DNA of 44,902 bases from Eggerthella sinensis (GTDB lineage: Bacteria; Actinomycetota; Coriobacteriia; Coriobacteriales; Eggerthellaceae). Each line of letters opens with the position of its first letter. Position 1 is the first letter of the stretch. This document shows positions 19,294-26,670 of this stretch, piece by piece. The stretch spans positions 1 through 44,902 of the forward strand of contig NZ_PPTT01000032.1 of NCBI RefSeq assembly GCF_003339815.1, given 5' to 3'. The notes below the pieces were generated by a model. It did not search any database. It was not told where the DNA came from and worked only from the letters and a program-made list of their open reading frames with translations. A program made the position numbers and the translations under genes.

Positions 19294-19321
19294 TTGCAGA
19301 TGAACAAAAAGTCTGTATACT
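19294..19321 (+). promoter_or_regulatory. Promoter of the triple-RidA gene
   Basis: TTGCAG at 19294-19299 and TATACT at 19316-19321, spacer 16 nt. An in-frame ATG at 19329 falls at about +1, as at pcrA and uvrC, so a leaderless start upstream of the Shine-Dalgarno start at 19395 is also possible. Confidence 0.65.
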
Positions 19322-19394
19322 GCGCTGCATGGTGAGCATCCGCTCATCGGTTACGCACCTCATGCAACCAATTCCGAAAGGGAGGGTACTATTT

Positions 19395-20657
19395 ATGGGC
19401 GATAACGTAGTATTGGCGAGGAACACGGATCTTGCTCCGAAGAGCGACCTGTCTTCTCAGACGGTGGCGTTCTCCCACTACAACAACATCTCGGCGCAGC
19501 TTCCCATCGACCCGGCGACGGGCGAACTCGTGGAAGGCGGCATTGCCGAGCAGGCCGTCCAGTGCTTCGAGAACCTCGAGGCCATCGTCGACAGCATCGA
19601 CCATAGCCTGAACGACGTCGTGCGCCTTACCATCTTCGTGCGCGACATCCAGGACGTCGACGCGATCGACGCCGTGTTCACCGAATTCTTCCCGACCTAC
19701 GTTCCCGCCCGCACCGTGGTGGCCGTGGCCGCGCTGCCGATGGACGCCGACATGCAGATCGAGGCGCTCCTCACCAACGGCGAGGGCACCATCCCCAACG
19801 AGCCGCAGGCCGGCGACCTCATCAAGCTGACGAACAACACGCATGCGGCCCCCATCAGCCCGCTGTCCACGCAGACCGTGGCGTTCTCGCACTACAACAA
19901 CCTCACCGCCCAGCTCCCCATCGACCCCAAGACGGGCCGTTTCGTGGTGGGCGGCGTGAAGGAGCAGACCGCTCAGTGCCTCAAGAACATCAAGGCCATC
20001 CTTGAGAGCATCGACGTGCCCTTCGACGACATCGTCAAGGTGACCATCTTCCTGCAGGACCTCTCCGATCTCGACGCCGTGAACGAAGTCTACTCGACGT
20101 TCTTCCCGGATTCGGCCATCGCCCGCGCCGTGGCCTATGTGCCCGCGCGCACCGTGGTCGAGGTCGCCGCGCTGCCCATGGGCGCGCTCGTGCAGATCGA
20201 GGCCGTGGCCTCGCACGGCGACGGCACGCCGCCGCAGGAGATCGAGGCCCGTCACGGTCTCATCATCGAGGCCGTCAACACGGACGCCGCCCCGCGCGAT
20301 CCGCTGGCCACGCAGTCCGTCGCGTTCTCGCACTACAACAACATCTCCGCGCAGCTCGGCATCGACCCGGCCACGGGCGCCATGGCCGCCGGCGTGAAGG
20401 AGCAGACCGCTCAGGCCCTGCAGAACATCAAGGCCATCATCGAGAGCGTCGACCATGTGATGGAGGACGTCGTCAAGGTCAACATCTACGTGCTCGACCT
20501 CGCCGACATGGACGCCGTGAACGAAGCCTACCTGACGTTCTTCCCGGGCGGCGTGCCGGCTCGTCGCGTCACCGGCGTGTCCACCCTGCCGGGCGACGCC
20601 AAGGTCCAGATCGAGGCCATCGTGGGCAACTACGAGGGCACCCCGCCGATCGCCTAG
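19395..20657 (+). CDS. Protein of three tandem RidA (YjgF/L-PSP) domains
   Basis: 420 residues built from three consecutive RidA domains (about 1-135, 140-280 and 285-420). Each begins with TQ(S)VAFSHYNN(I/L)(S/T)AQL-IDP-TG and ends with PAR(T/R)V---LP----(M/V)QIEA. RidA proteins are normally single-domain homotrimers that hydrolyse reactive 2-aminoacrylate and related enamines/imines. The arginine of PAR-V and the glutamate of QIEA, important for binding and catalysis, are present in all three copies. A single chain could therefore form an intramolecular trimer. Domain 2 has an extra IARAVAY stretch before PART. GGAGGG at 19381-19386 supports ATG 19395; an in-frame ATG at 19329 could be a leaderless alternative. 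It stands alone between a promoter and a bidirectional hairpin. The deaminase role is family inference. Confidence 0.9.
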   Translation: MGDNVVLARNTDLAPKSDLSSQTVAFSHYNNISAQLPIDPATGELVEGGIAEQAVQCFENLEAIVDSIDHSLNDVVRLTIFVRDIQDVDAIDAVFTEFFPTYVPARTVVAVAALPMDADMQIEALLTNGEGTIPNEPQAGDLIKLTNNTHAAPISPLSTQTVAFSHYNNLTAQLPIDPKTGRFVVGGVKEQTAQCLKNIKAILESIDVPFDDIVKVTIFLQDLSDLDAVNEVYSTFFPDSAIARAVAYVPARTVVEVAALPMGALVQIEAVASHGDGTPPQEIEARHGLIIEAVNTDAAPRDPLATQSVAFSHYNNISAQLGIDPATGAMAAGVKEQTAQALQNIKAIIESVDHVMEDVVKVNIYVLDLADMDAVNEAYLTFFPGGVPARRVTGVSTLPGDAKVQIEAIVGNYEGTPPIA

Positions 20658-20682
20658 CGCATCCCCGCATCGCAGCATTGCC

Positions 20683-20707
20683 AAGGGCCCGCATCATGCG
20701 GGCCCTT
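20683..20707. terminator. Bidirectional hairpin after the triple-RidA gene
   Basis: AAGGGCCCGCA-TCA-TGCGGGCCCTT, an 11-bp perfect stem between convergent genes, with short T-rich flanks. Confidence 0.75.
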
Positions 20708-20712
20708 GTTCG

Positions 20713-21000
20713 TCAGTACAGCGTGATCCACCCGAATGCGGCGAAGGGGTTGATGTTGAAGGCGGCCATCGCCCAGGAAAGGGCGAGGAAAATGCCCGCC
20801 ACGATCACGAAATAGCGCAAAGGAGACGAACGGCGTTGCGCGGCGTCGCCCTTCTCGGCGCGCTCGGCAAGGTAGCGCACGTCGTCGAACGCGCAGGCGG
20901 CCCGGTAGAGCAGCCAGATGACCAGGACGACGAAGGCGACGAACGTGAGCAGGGCGATCATGATGACGCCGATGTTGATGCTGGCAGTGTTCGCTTGCAT
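20713..21000 (-). CDS. Small two-helix membrane protein, unknown function
   Basis: 95 residues. Two hydrophobic segments, about 10-33 (NIGVIMIALLTFVAFVVLVI) and 62-82, are joined by a charged cytoplasmic-type loop (DDVRYLAERAEKGDAAQRRSS). GGAGAGAGG precedes the ATG at suitable spacing. I do not recognise a family. It faces the triple-RidA gene and precedes nothing else in its direction before the shared hairpin, so it is probably monocistronic. Confidence 0.65.
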   Translation of the reverse strand: MQANTASINIGVIMIALLTFVAFVVLVIWLLYRAACAFDDVRYLAERAEKGDAAQRRSSPLRYFVIVAGIFLALSWAMAAFNINPFAAFGWITLY

Positions 21001-21055
21001 GAAGCACCTCTCTCCTCGGGTGCATCCAGTATACCCGCATCGGGGCGCTGCCGTG

Positions 21056-21083
21056 AAAAAGGGGCCCGTATGATGCGAGCCCC
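21056..21083 (-). terminator. Intrinsic terminator of the zinc-ribbon gene
   Basis: On the minus strand, GGGGCTCG pairs with CGGGCCCC (one G-U pair) around a 7-nt loop, followed by five T. It lies 8 bp after the stop codon. Confidence 0.8.
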
Positions 21084-21090
21084 CGTGGGG

Positions 21091-21243
21091 TTAGTCCTCG
21101 TCCTCGAGCTTCTTGAACTCGTGGTGCCCGCAGTTGGGGCAGGCGGGAAGCGCCTCGGTCTCGCTCGTGATGCGCACGACGTACCCGCAGTTCTCGCAGC
21201 GGTAGCGTCCCACGCCCGGCTTGTCGCCCGTCTTGTACTCCAT
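21091..21243 (-). CDS. Small rubredoxin-like zinc-ribbon protein
   Basis: 50 residues, too short for most ORF callers but well supported. AAAGGAG precedes the ATG and an intrinsic terminator follows. YRCENCGYVVRI and LPACPNCGHHEFKKL give two CxxC knuckles (CENC and CPNC), the pattern of a zinc ribbon or rubredoxin-like fold. The acidic C-terminus is EDED. Proteins like this bind Zn2+ or Fe and often have unknown roles; here nothing in the neighbourhood fixes one. Confidence 0.8.
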   Translation of the reverse strand: MEYKTGDKPGVGRYRCENCGYVVRITSETEALPACPNCGHHEFKKLEDED

Positions 21244-21362
21244 GGACGTCTCCTTTCGGCTCGGTGTTCGGATGCAACATGCACCCAGCCTACCGCAGCG
21301 CCGCCCGCGTGCGGTTGCGATGGCGAAACGGTTCGTCATCCGCTTGTCTGCGCAGGAGAATC

Positions 21363-21397
21363 GCGCGAATTCGCGCCAATTCACCCGGAACGGGTAT
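21363..21397 (+). promoter_or_regulatory. Operator-like region before the HemW-like gene
   Basis: A 14-bp palindrome GCGCGAATTCGCGC (21363-21376) is followed by TCACCCG-GAA-CGGGTAT (21381-21397) and then GTGCGC. The second element and the GTGCGC recur upstream of the flavoprotein gene at 24161-24184, which suggests a shared regulator. Confidence 0.5.
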
Positions 21398-21480
21398 GGT
21401 GCGCGCCCCCTTCGTCCTCGAAGATGGGAGGCGAGACAACGGCGGTTGAGCGCCCGGCGGCGGGCGGAGAGCGAGGAGCC

Positions 21481-22572
21481 ATGGAAGCCATTTCGCGGGA
21501 CGCGGTCCTGTTCGTCAACATCCCCTTCGTGAGCGAGGAGCGGCCCTTCACGACGGGCCACCGTCTCGTGGGGGATCGGGCGGCGCGCATGCGCTACCTC
21601 GAAGCGCTGCGCGCCGAGGCCCGCGCCGTCGCCCCCGAGACGCGCCCCGCCGTGATCCGCGCGGTGAAGGTGGGCGGCGGCAGCCCCTCCATCATGAGCC
21701 CCGACAAGCTGGGCGAGCTGCTGCTCGACCTGCGCGCGCTGTTCCACCTCGCCGACGACTGCGAGGTGTCGCTCGAGGCGGTGCCGCACACGGTGGGCGT
21801 GCCGTCGCTCACGGGATGGGGGCAGGGCAAGGTGAACCGCGTGATCCTGCGCGCCGACAGCGTGCAGCCCGAGGAGCTTGTCGCGCTCGATCGGCCCTTC
21901 GACAGCGTGCAGGTGCAAAACGCGCTGCTGTTCCTCGACAAGTTCCACCTGGGGAACGTGGACGTGGCCCTGCGCTACGGCATCCCCGGGCAGACGGAGG
22001 CCTCGCTCATGCGCACGCTGCGCTCCGTGGCGGGCATCGAGCCCGCGCACCTCACGCTCGAGCCCCTGCTCGCCGCCGACGAGGGCGTGCTCGACGAGGA
22101 GGCGCAGCGCCGCCTCTACGACGCCGCGTGCGAGCGCCTTTCCTCGTACGGGTTCGTCCAGTACGCTCCCGGCCGCTTCGCCCGCGACGAGCTCCATCGC
22201 GAGGAGTTCGCCGTGGCGCTCGGGCAGGGCGCGGCGCTCATCGGCCTCGGCATCGACGCGCGCAGCTGCTACCACGGGCTGTCCTACGTCAACACGTCCG
22301 ACTTCGCCGTCTACGCGGCCCACAGCGCCGAGCCGCAGCATGCGGTGGCCGCGGTCGCCCAGCTCGACGAGGGCGCCCGCGCGCTGCTGTTCGTGCGCAA
22401 CCGCCTGGCGTTCGGCGGCGGCTTCGCCGAGGAGGACTACGTGCGGGCGTGCGGCCCGATGAGCGCCGAGGTGGCCCGTGAGCTGGCCGAACTCGAGCGC
22501 GCGGGCGACGTCGCGCACGACGGGGGCGCCTACCGCCTCACGCAGCAGGGCCTGTTCGCCTGGGCGCGCTAG
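21481..22572 (+). CDS. HemW/HemN-like protein lacking the radical-SAM cysteines
   Basis: 363 residues aligned by eye to HemW (coproporphyrinogen oxidase-like heme chaperone). FVNIPF at 11-16 corresponds to HIPF, VGGGSPS (64-70) to GGGTPS, EVSLEAVPHTV to EITIEANPGT, YGIPGQTEASLMRTL to YGLPGQT, and the C-terminus keeps the winged-helix YRLTQQGLFAWAR. However, the three cysteines of CxxxCxxC after HIPF are replaced by Val17, Arg21 and Thr24, so no [4Fe-4S] cluster or radical SAM chemistry is possible by the known route. It may be a heme- or flavin-binding scaffold, a regulator, or a partner of the flavoprotein encoded nearby. GAGGAG precedes the ATG. It is convergent with the LuxR gene, and its upstream motif is shared with the flavoprotein gene. 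Confidence 0.75.
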   Translation: MEAISRDAVLFVNIPFVSEERPFTTGHRLVGDRAARMRYLEALRAEARAVAPETRPAVIRAVKVGGGSPSIMSPDKLGELLLDLRALFHLADDCEVSLEAVPHTVGVPSLTGWGQGKVNRVILRADSVQPEELVALDRPFDSVQVQNALLFLDKFHLGNVDVALRYGIPGQTEASLMRTLRSVAGIEPAHLTLEPLLAADEGVLDEEAQRRLYDAACERLSSYGFVQYAPGRFARDELHREEFAVALGQGAALIGLGIDARSCYHGLSYVNTSDFAVYAAHSAEPQHAVAAVAQLDEGARALLFVRNRLAFGGGFAEEDYVRACGPMSAEVARELAELERAGDVAHDGGAYRLTQQGLFAWAR

Positions 22573-22594
22573 CGGCGCCGGTCCGTCATCGGCC

Positions 22595-24019
22595 TCACAG
22601 CTGCGCGGCGTCGCCGCCCGCCTCGCGGCCCTTCTTCTGCACGAGGTCGATGAGCTCCTGCTGGGTGTGCACGCCCAGCTTGCTGTACACGTTCGAGATG
22701 TAGGTTTTGATGGTGTTCTCCGACAGCACGAGCTTCTCGGCGATGACCTTGCGGCTGCGGCCCTGCGCCAGGAAGGGCAGGATCTCGGTTTCGCGCGCGG
22801 TCAGCAGGTTGTCGAGCGCGAGCGTCCGGCATGCCGTGTCGATGTCGCCCTCGGCGGCATGCTCGGCCGGGCGCACCATGCCCCAGCTTTCGTAGGGCGA
22901 CTCGCTCGTGGACATGAACAGGCACGCGAGCAGCAACGAGGTGGCCATGAGCACCGACGCCTCGTGGTCGAGCCCGTACAAAAACGTGTCGATGGATATG
23001 AGCCCCACGGCCTGCCCGAGCGCCATCATGCAGCCCATGAGCGCGAACAGCCAGCGCACCATGCCGCGCGACTGGGTGGCCAGGTACACGCACAGCACCC
23101 ACAGCACCACCTGCGTCATGTAGTAGCCGGCCACGCACAGCATGAACCCGACGAACGCGTTGCCGTTGAGCGCGACGATGGTGAACCCGAGCGCGAGCAG
23201 GGGGATGCCCGTCTGGTAGATGAGCCGGTTGAAGTCGAGCCGCCCGCGGAACACCACCACGGCGGCGGCGCCTGCGGCCAGCAGGAAGCCGATGGCCGAT
23301 TGCGGGTTGAGGGCGCTGTGCCCTTCGGCGGCGGTGATCTGCGTGAAGATGCCCTGCAGCATGCCCAGGGCGAGGCCCGCCAGCAGCAGGGTGAGCACGA
23401 ACTTCACGGGGATGCGGGCGCGCTCCACCTTGCGCGCCTCCTTGAGACTGTAGTGCTTGCGCAGCCGGTCGAGCACGGGCGGCACGAGCACGAGGAAGGC
23501 CACCATGAGCCCTTCGCGCGTGTTGCCGCCGATCCAGTACAGCGATATCTGCACGGGCACGCAGATGACGAGCGCCGCGATGGCCGCCGTGGAGATGAAG
23601 CGCAGCCGCGTGGCCCCCATCGATCCGAACAGCTCGCCGATCTCGGCGTACAGAAACGCGCTGGCCACGCCCATGGCCACGGACTGCACGGCGAAGGGCG
23701 CGCCGCCCAGCTCGCCGTCGAAGCTGCCGTCCGCGAGGTCGGTGAGCAGGATGACCGCGCCGAGCCCCGCGGCAAGCGCGTAGCGCCGGACGCGCCGTTG
23801 CGCCCGCGTGCCGCCGTCGCCCAGGTAGCGCAGGAGGAACAGGACGAACCCCGTGACGGCGAACGAGAGCAGCAGCAGAAAGCGCGACGGCAGCGCGACG
23901 GGCCCAAGCGCCACGGTGAGGCTCGTCGGACTCTGGTAGATGATCCAGTTCCACGACCAGAACAACCCGAGCACGATGCAGAACACGATATCTTGCGCCG
24001 ATGCGCGTCCTTTCGCCAT
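22595..24019 (-). CDS. Membrane-embedded LuxR-type transcriptional regulator
   Basis: 474 residues. The first about 400 form roughly twelve hydrophobic helices (for example IVFCIVLGLFWSWNWIIY and FLLLLSFAVTGFVLFLLRYL), resembling a transporter fold. The last 65 are a LuxR/GerE HTH (LTARETEILPFLAQGRSRKVIAEKLVLSENTIKTYISNVYSKLG). Such one-component membrane regulators are abundant in Eggerthella-like bacteria, usually beside the reductase they control. I infer that this one senses the substrate of the flavoprotein encoded divergently at 24302. A 12-bp inverted repeat lies 34 bp upstream of its start. Gene ends with the HemW-like gene are 22 bp apart. Confidence 0.88.
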   Translation of the reverse strand: MAKGRASAQDIVFCIVLGLFWSWNWIIYQSPTSLTVALGPVALPSRFLLLLSFAVTGFVLFLLRYLGDGGTRAQRRVRRYALAAGLGAVILLTDLADGSFDGELGGAPFAVQSVAMGVASAFLYAEIGELFGSMGATRLRFISTAAIAALVICVPVQISLYWIGGNTREGLMVAFLVLVPPVLDRLRKHYSLKEARKVERARIPVKFVLTLLLAGLALGMLQGIFTQITAAEGHSALNPQSAIGFLLAAGAAAVVVFRGRLDFNRLIYQTGIPLLALGFTIVALNGNAFVGFMLCVAGYYMTQVVLWVLCVYLATQSRGMVRWLFALMGCMMALGQAVGLISIDTFLYGLDHEASVLMATSLLLACLFMSTSESPYESWGMVRPAEHAAEGDIDTACRTLALDNLLTARETEILPFLAQGRSRKVIAEKLVLSENTIKTYISNVYSKLGVHTQQELIDLVQKKGREAGGDAAQL

Positions 24020-24052
24020 GGCTAATTCCCCTCTCCCTTTTCCCTGCTGCCT

Positions 24053-24078
24053 CGGCTCGATTCGGGCGAATCGAGCCG
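24053..24078. promoter_or_regulatory. 12-bp perfect inverted repeat upstream of the LuxR gene
   Basis: CGGCTCGATTCG-GG-CGAATCGAGCCG. It lies in the 5' region of the LuxR gene and may be an operator (autoregulation) or a leader hairpin. Unlike a terminator it has no T tract on either side. Confidence 0.6.
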
Positions 24079-24160
24079 GGTCGTCGATCCCTCGCGTCAG
24101 CGTTTCCGTTCATGGTACGCACCCAGCGTCCCGCGCGCAAGGCGTCGGGCCCCATCCCGC

Positions 24161-24184
24161 TCACCCGAGACGGGTGAAGTGCGC
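24161..24184 (+). promoter_or_regulatory. Operator-like motif before the flavoprotein gene
   Basis: TCACCCG-AGA-CGGGTGA is a perfect 7-bp inverted repeat, followed by A and GTGCGC. The HemW-like gene has the same elements (TCACCCG, CGGGT, GTGCGC) in the same order and spacing within one base. Confidence 0.55.
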
Positions 24185-24301
24185 CCTTTTCGGGGCTTTG
24201 GGTCCTCGCAGGGTGAGGACGCGGGTCGTCGATGGGCGGATGATGCAGGTCAACGGGCGGTACGGCCCGAAAGCTCGACAAGAATAGGAAAGGGGAAGGA
24301 C

Positions 24302-26308
24302 ATGGGAGAAGAGTTGACGCGTCGCGATTTCCTCATGGGCGCCGCGGCTATGGGAAGCTTCGCCGCGCTCGGATTGGCGGGATGCGCGCCGCAGACGACG
24401 GCTGTCACGAGCACCACCGACAAGGCCGAGGTGGCCGAGGCCAAGGAAGGCGGCGAAGGCGAGGGCGGCCCCGGCGGACCGGGCGGCGGCGCGAGCGAGC
24501 CCACGGCGTTCTCGGGCCTCACCGACGACGGCCGCGTGCGCGGCTACTGCGGCCCCGGCGACTGGCTGGGCGCGGCGCCGGAAATCGCCGACAGCGATAT
24601 CGTGGACGAGAAGACGTTCGACGTGGTGGTGTTCGGCGGCGGGCACGCGGGTCTCATGGCGGCGTGCGGCGCGGTGGACGAAGGCGCCACGGTGGCCGTC
24701 ATCGAGATGCAGCCCTGGACGAGCTACGTGGACGAGGAGAACACGAGCGGCACGAACCTCGCGGGCTGGTACGGCGAGGACGTGGGCCACGTGAACTCGC
24801 AGTTCCTCATCGACCGCGGCTTCGGCCCCTACAACACCGGCGAGATCACGGCCGAGTTCTGCAAGCGCGCCGGCGGCCGCGTGAACCCCGGCCTGCTGCG
24901 CAACTACGTGCAGAGCTCGGGTCCCATGTTCGACCGCTACAAGGAGATCTACGACAGCTACGAGGCCGAGCGCAAGGCCAACGACAGCGCCGTGTTCATG
25001 AAGGACACGCAGGTGGTCATTCCCGGCGTGGACGTGCCGGACGAGGGCACCTTCGACATGTCGAACATGTTCGAGTACCCGCTGTGCAACACGCAGGCGG
25101 CGTGGAGCGGCGCGAACGTGAGCTACCCCATCGAGTGCGGCGGTTACAAGACCTGGCCCTGCAACGCGCAGTTCTACGGCTACCAGGGCAACAACATCGA
25201 GTTCGTGCACAAGTACATCGTGAAGCACACGCAGGAAAACGGCGCCGAGTGGTTCTTCCAGCACACGGGCACCGTGCTCGTGCAGAACGACGCGGGCGAC
25301 GTGTGCGGTCTCATCGCGAAGGGTCCCGATGGGTACGTGAAGTTCAACGCCACGAAGGGCGTCGTGCTGGCGGCCGGCGACTTCATCGGCGATCCGGCCA
25401 TGTGCTGGGCCCTGCTCAACGAAGGCATGGAATGGGGCGAGCGCGGCGGCGCGACGAAGGACGACTGGACGCAGACCGGCTTCCGCACGGGCGCCGCGCA
25501 CAAGATGGGCTGCTGGGCCGGCGGCATGATCGAGCCGAGCCCGCGCGGCTGGATGGGCCTCGGCGGCGGCGCGAGCGGCCCGTGGGGCACGGCTCCCACG
25601 CTCATGATCAACGCCGAAGGCAAGCGCTTCTGCAACGAGGGCGCCATCCCGCAGCTCGGCCCCGTGGGCCTGCGCCAGCCGCACGGCCTGTGCGCCTGGG
25701 TGTCGGATGCGAACTGGAAGGACCTCGTGGGCAAGGCCCCGCTCGACCACGGCGCGCCGAACTTCGGCATGGACGACTACATGGACGCCCTCGAGGCCGA
25801 CATGGCGAAGGTCGAGGTGGGCAACCCCGAAGGCTACGAGGTGGTGGGCGCGAACCTGGCCGAGCGCAAGATGATGAAGGGCACCGTGTTCGCCGCCGAC
25901 ACGCTCGAGGAACTGGCCGCCATCCTGGGCTACGAGGGCGACGCGGCCAAGCAGTTCGTCGCGAGCATCGAGCACTACAACGAGCTGTGCGCGAGCGCCG
26001 ACGGCGACACCGACTTCGGCAAGGACGCCGCCTACATGCTGCCCATCGACACCCCGCCGTACTACGGCGGCAAGAGCCAGCTGTCCCACAGCTCCACGCC
26101 CATGATGGTGACCATGTCGGGCCTTGTCACCGACGAGGATCAGAACGTGCTCAAAACCGATTGGACCCCCATCAAGGGCCTGTACGCGGCCGGCAACTGC
26201 CTGGGCGGGCGCTACGGCTTCGGCTACAGCACGCCGTTCGCGGGCAACTCCGTGGGCATGGCGATGACCCACGGCTGGCTCGCGGGCAAGACGGTGGCCA
26301 CCCTCTAG
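24302..26308 (+). CDS. Tat-exported FAD-dependent reductase, fumarate/urocanate reductase family
   Basis: 668 residues. The twin-arginine signal RRDFLMGAAAMGSFAALGLAGC (from residue 7) ends in a lipobox-like LAGC, so it may be a Tat-exported lipoprotein. A Gly-rich linker (about 50-65) separates it from the FAD-binding domain, whose Rossmann motif is FDVVVFGGGHAGLMAACGA (about 101-120). The C-terminal GLYAAGNCLGGRYGFGYSTPFAGNSVGMAMTHGWLAG is the FAD-closing signature of flavocytochrome c-type fumarate reductases. No heme CxxCH is present, so electrons must come from a separate donor. Eggerthella-like genomes carry many such paralogues for respiration on diet- or host-derived acceptors; the acceptor here is unknown. 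AGGGGAAGG precedes the ATG. The LuxR gene is divergent. Confidence 0.9.
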   Translation: MGEELTRRDFLMGAAAMGSFAALGLAGCAPQTTAVTSTTDKAEVAEAKEGGEGEGGPGGPGGGASEPTAFSGLTDDGRVRGYCGPGDWLGAAPEIADSDIVDEKTFDVVVFGGGHAGLMAACGAVDEGATVAVIEMQPWTSYVDEENTSGTNLAGWYGEDVGHVNSQFLIDRGFGPYNTGEITAEFCKRAGGRVNPGLLRNYVQSSGPMFDRYKEIYDSYEAERKANDSAVFMKDTQVVIPGVDVPDEGTFDMSNMFEYPLCNTQAAWSGANVSYPIECGGYKTWPCNAQFYGYQGNNIEFVHKYIVKHTQENGAEWFFQHTGTVLVQNDAGDVCGLIAKGPDGYVKFNATKGVVLAAGDFIGDPAMCWALLNEGMEWGERGGATKDDWTQTGFRTGAAHKMGCWAGGMIEPSPRGWMGLGGGASGPWGTAPTLMINAEGKRFCNEGAIPQLGPVGLRQPHGLCAWVSDANWKDLVGKAPLDHGAPNFGMDDYMDALEADMAKVEVGNPEGYEVVGANLAERKMMKGTVFAADTLEELAAILGYEGDAAKQFVASIEHYNELCASADGDTDFGKDAAYMLPIDTPPYYGGKSQLSHSSTPMMVTMSGLVTDEDQNVLKTDWTPIKGLYAAGNCLGGRYGFGYSTPFAGNSVGMAMTHGWLAGKTVATL

Positions 26309-26317
26309 GCCCGCCAA

Positions 26318-26373
26318 CCCCTCCCTCCACGGATCACGAGGAGCCCCTCCCTCCTCCTCGTTCCCCTCCCTCC
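26318..26373. repeat. Three copies of CCCCTCCCTCC
   Basis: Exact 11-mers at 26318-26328, 26344-26354 and 26363-26373, directly after the flavoprotein stop. On the minus strand they form runs of three and four G that could fold as a G-quadruplex. Confidence 0.7.
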
Positions 26374-26401
26374 AAGAAAGGGCCGCATGCGGCCCTTTCT
26401 T
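26374..26401 (+). terminator. 28-bp perfect palindrome, intrinsic terminator
   Basis: AAGAAAGGGCCGCA mirrored exactly by TGCGGCCCTTTCTT. The 3' arm is T-rich. It closes the flavoprotein transcript. Confidence 0.8.
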
Positions 26402-26479
26402 CATTGATGCGCTGTGCGAAAAAGACGCTCTGTACTGCGAATTCGGACAGCCGATGCTCCCTGATCGAAAAAATCAAGA

Positions 26480-26493
26480 TTACCCCGGGGTAA
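26480..26493. promoter_or_regulatory. Operator-like palindrome upstream of the fibre operon
   Basis: TTACCCCGGGGTAA is a perfect 14-bp palindrome about 17 bp before the candidate -35 of the TasA/SipW operon. It is a plausible regulator site. Confidence 0.55.
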
Positions 26494-26509
26494 GAAACGC
26501 CGATGTCGA

Positions 26510-26535
26510 TTGTCTGCGGGGGGGGGCTCTATGAT
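26510..26535 (+). promoter_or_regulatory. Candidate fibre-operon promoter with G9 tract in the spacer
   Basis: TTGTCT (26510-26515) and TATGAT (26530-26535) are only 14 nt apart, and nine of those bases are a G homopolymer (26518-26526). Spacing of 17 would be optimal, so gain of about three G would strengthen this promoter. The layout resembles phase-variable promoters. Other -35 choices (such as TCGATT at 18 nt) are possible. Confidence 0.45.
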
Positions 26536-26670
26536 TACTTGCAGCAATTCAAATATCAATCGCATAGGCAACGCGGAGCGCCTCCAGGAGGGGGGCTTGG
26601 CTAGCCCGTGCCTGCGCCATGATGAGGGACCGGACTGAAATCGACGCGACGACACATTTCAATCGAAACG

